Shown here: positions 63,145 through 64,000 of the stretch, in pieces
Layout of the letters: each line of letters begins with the position of its first letter
Numbering within the stretch: the stretch's first letter is position 1
Source of the DNA: Prevotella sp. CAG:1320
GTDB taxonomy: Bacteria; Bacteroidota; Bacteroidia; Bacteroidales; Bacteroidaceae
Direction: 5' to 3'
DNA: 64,000 bases
Assembly (NCBI GenBank): GCA_000435635.1
Contig: FR882123.1
Coordinates: forward strand, 4,353 to 68,352
Position numbers and translations under genes: made by a program
Notes under the pieces: generated by a model
What the model was told of the DNA's origin: nothing
The model's database searches: none
The model's input: only the letters and a program-made list of their open reading frames with translations

Positions 63145-63502
63145 GAGCTTTTTCTCCGGGCCGGAAGTTAATGCTCCCCACGCAGAAGCTGGTGGCGTTT
63201 CTGCGGCCGCCCTCTCCGTCCTCCGTCTCCCGCTCCACGCCTTTACGGTAGGCCAGGGAGGGAGTGAACACGCCCAGCCCGTCTATCTTCACGGAGTCCC
63301 CTTCACCCAGGTTCTCCGCCATGTAGCTCCATAGATAGTCTATCACGGCCACTATTTCGCCTCTGGAGAACGTGGTGTGGCTGGCTATCTGCTTAGCCAG
63401 CGCATTGCTGTCAACACATTGCCCGATTATTAATTTAGGGTAGGTCAGCGTCTTTCCCTCCTTGTTGAGGTCGACAGCCTCCTGCATTACGTATTTTGCC
63501 AT
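63128..63502 (-). CDS. HU-family DNA-binding protein
   Basis: 124 residues. Matches the Bacteroidales HU-related group: helices in the first half (NALAKQIASHTTFSRGEIVA), then VIDYLWSYMAENLGEGDSVK, IDGLGVFTPSL, a charged arm-like stretch (GVERETEDGEGGRRNATSF) and a C-terminal strand. The usual Arg/Pro DNA-bending tip is weak. Such proteins bind and bend DNA without strong sequence preference. Own TATCTTTG promoter 29 bp upstream. Confidence 0.82.
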   Translation of the reverse strand: MAKYVMQEAVDLNKEGKTLTYPKLIIGQCVDSNALAKQIASHTTFSRGEIVAVIDYLWSYMAENLGEGDSVKIDGLGVFTPSLAYRKGVERETEDGEGGRRNATSFCVGSINFRPGEKAHERCQ

Positions 63503-63530
63503 ACCTTGTTGAATTCGTATTACTTACCTG

Positions 63531-63538
63531 CAAAGATA
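63531..63538 (-). promoter_or_regulatory. -7 box TATCTTTG for the HU-family gene
   Basis: Exact TAnnTTTG on the minus strand, 28 bp before the ATG. The stretch 63539-63861 has no gene; it contains a TAGAGACG motif at 63681 followed by a TGGCGTG/CACGCCA hairpin (63689-63715), similar to the palindromes at 337-686. Confidence 0.75.
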
Positions 63539-63861
63539 CAAAATAATAGGAGCAAATGCAAGAGAAGATAGCTGAATAATCTGTTCCACGACGTGGAATA
63601 GAACTATTAGTTGGCTTTTTGCGATTTATACCTTATTTATCATGAGTTTGACGGATTATGTTTTGCGCATATCCTAAATGTAGAGACGTGGCGTGCCGCA
63701 TGTATGTGTCACGCCATTTCTGCAATTTTTCTCGAACTCACGTTATTTAGAAAAGATTTGTTATAGGTGTTTTTTTTGATTCTTTTCATTTCTTTTCAAA
63801 TTGTTTATACCCAGTTTCGCCTTTTCATGGAAAAAGAAAGAGCGTGAAGGTATATAAGCAA

Positions 63862-63980
63862 GAAGGAAGAAACCTCTCGTTTGTTGAGGTCTCTTCCTTC
63901 AAGCATGGGATTTTTCCCATTTCTATCATTGCTTACAACACTCTCATATTGAGCTACTTCCACATAATCAGGTGTTGTTC
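63862..63980 (-). ncRNA. Candidate tracrRNA
   Basis: Read on the minus strand, a possible promoter TATCTTTG (63987-63994) is followed by about 55 bases containing ACAACAC (63973-63979) and its complement GTGTTGT (63936-63942), then a tight hairpin ATGGGA-AAAA-TCCCAT (63905-63920), then a 15-bp hairpin (63862-63876 with 63886-63900, one G-U). Two hairpins after a repeat-like segment, next to cas2, fit a type II tracrRNA. I could not place a convincing anti-repeat because the array repeat is outside the window, and the last hairpin lacks a clean T tract. Confidence 0.4.
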
Positions 63981-64000
63981 AATAAGCAAAGATACGAATT
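63974..64000 (-). CRISPR. Probable edge of the CRISPR array (partial repeat)
   Basis: On the minus strand the last 27 bases (from AATTCGTATCTTTG to ATTGAACAAC) look like the 3' part of the long (46-48 bp) repeats I recall for Bacteroidales II-C arrays, which carry a TATCTTTG promoter inside the repeat and end near ACAAC. A 30-34 base segment follows, then GTTGTAAGCAATG (63926-63938 in plus coordinates), which could be the start of a worn terminal repeat. Only one partial copy is in view, so it cannot be confirmed here. Confidence 0.35.

Noticed and set aside
63539..63861. A gene between the HU-family promoter and the tracrRNA candidate
   Set aside because: No open frame with a start context or family likeness; AT-rich spacer with one REP-like hairpin.

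Overview
The window is chromosomal DNA of a bacterium in the order Bacteroidales; family and genus cannot be settled from the sequence. The evidence is the promoter grammar (TAnnTTTG -7 boxes, few Shine-Dalgarno sites), the short 290-residue primary sigma factor, a fused CcsB/CcsA protein, class II NrdJ, Bacteroidales-typical DUF4954, DUF3078, DUF3256 and DUF4836 proteins, and a type II-C CRISPR-Cas locus with a very large Cas9.

Layout. 1-836: end of a SurA/PpiD-like foldase, then a repeat-rich convergent spacer. 839-6158 (-): exopolysaccharide initiation and polymer-length genes (WcaJ-type transferase, RmlA, Wzc-type kinase) and a small HAD hydrolase. 6485-9585 (+): an unknown conserved protein, a ZapB-like coiled coil, ZapA, a possible 6S RNA, RNase Y. 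9708-10800: a hemerythrin/LuxR-type regulator with a dyad in its upstream region. 10855-13844 (-): kdsA-kdsD-PLD operon. 14001-14864 (+): a BadF/GlcNAc-kinase-type kinase. 15293-20176 (-): class I fumarase; HflX with DUF4954. 20437-27336 (-): porin, imelysin, di-haem oxidoreductase and CcsBA, which read as one iron/haem and c-type cytochrome unit. 27742-33393 (-): M16 peptidase, MATE pump, DUF3078. 33524-40957 (+): pyrG-yidC-S9 peptidase, then rpoD and DUF3256, followed by a small RNA candidate. 41733-47520 (+): six tightly packed genes from a NupG-type transporter to an ABC ATPase/permease pair. 47630-49063: a nested inverted repeat and a tyrosine recombinase. 49572-49746 (-): SRP RNA and tRNA-Thr. 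49865-56618: cyclophilin, nitroreductase, NrdJ, FolB, amidase, MCE protein. 56912-62820 (+): cas9-cas1-cas2. 62875-63502 (-): an HU-family protein and a small HTH protein. 63862-64000: tracrRNA-like hairpins and what looks like the edge of the CRISPR array.

The most unusual signal is not a gene. At least seven arrays in five intergenic spacers consist of short palindromic words repeated at an exact pitch of 22 bp (23 bp in one array). Spacer bases between words vary while the pitch is fixed, and changes inside a word tend to occur symmetrically in both arms. Different spacers use different words, yet the same word recurs at distant places (14.9 and 41.3 kb; 41.5 and 49.2 kb). This implies selection on dyad symmetry and helical phasing. 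I do not recognise it as a named element.

Functional names come from motif and family recognition by eye; no database search was possible.
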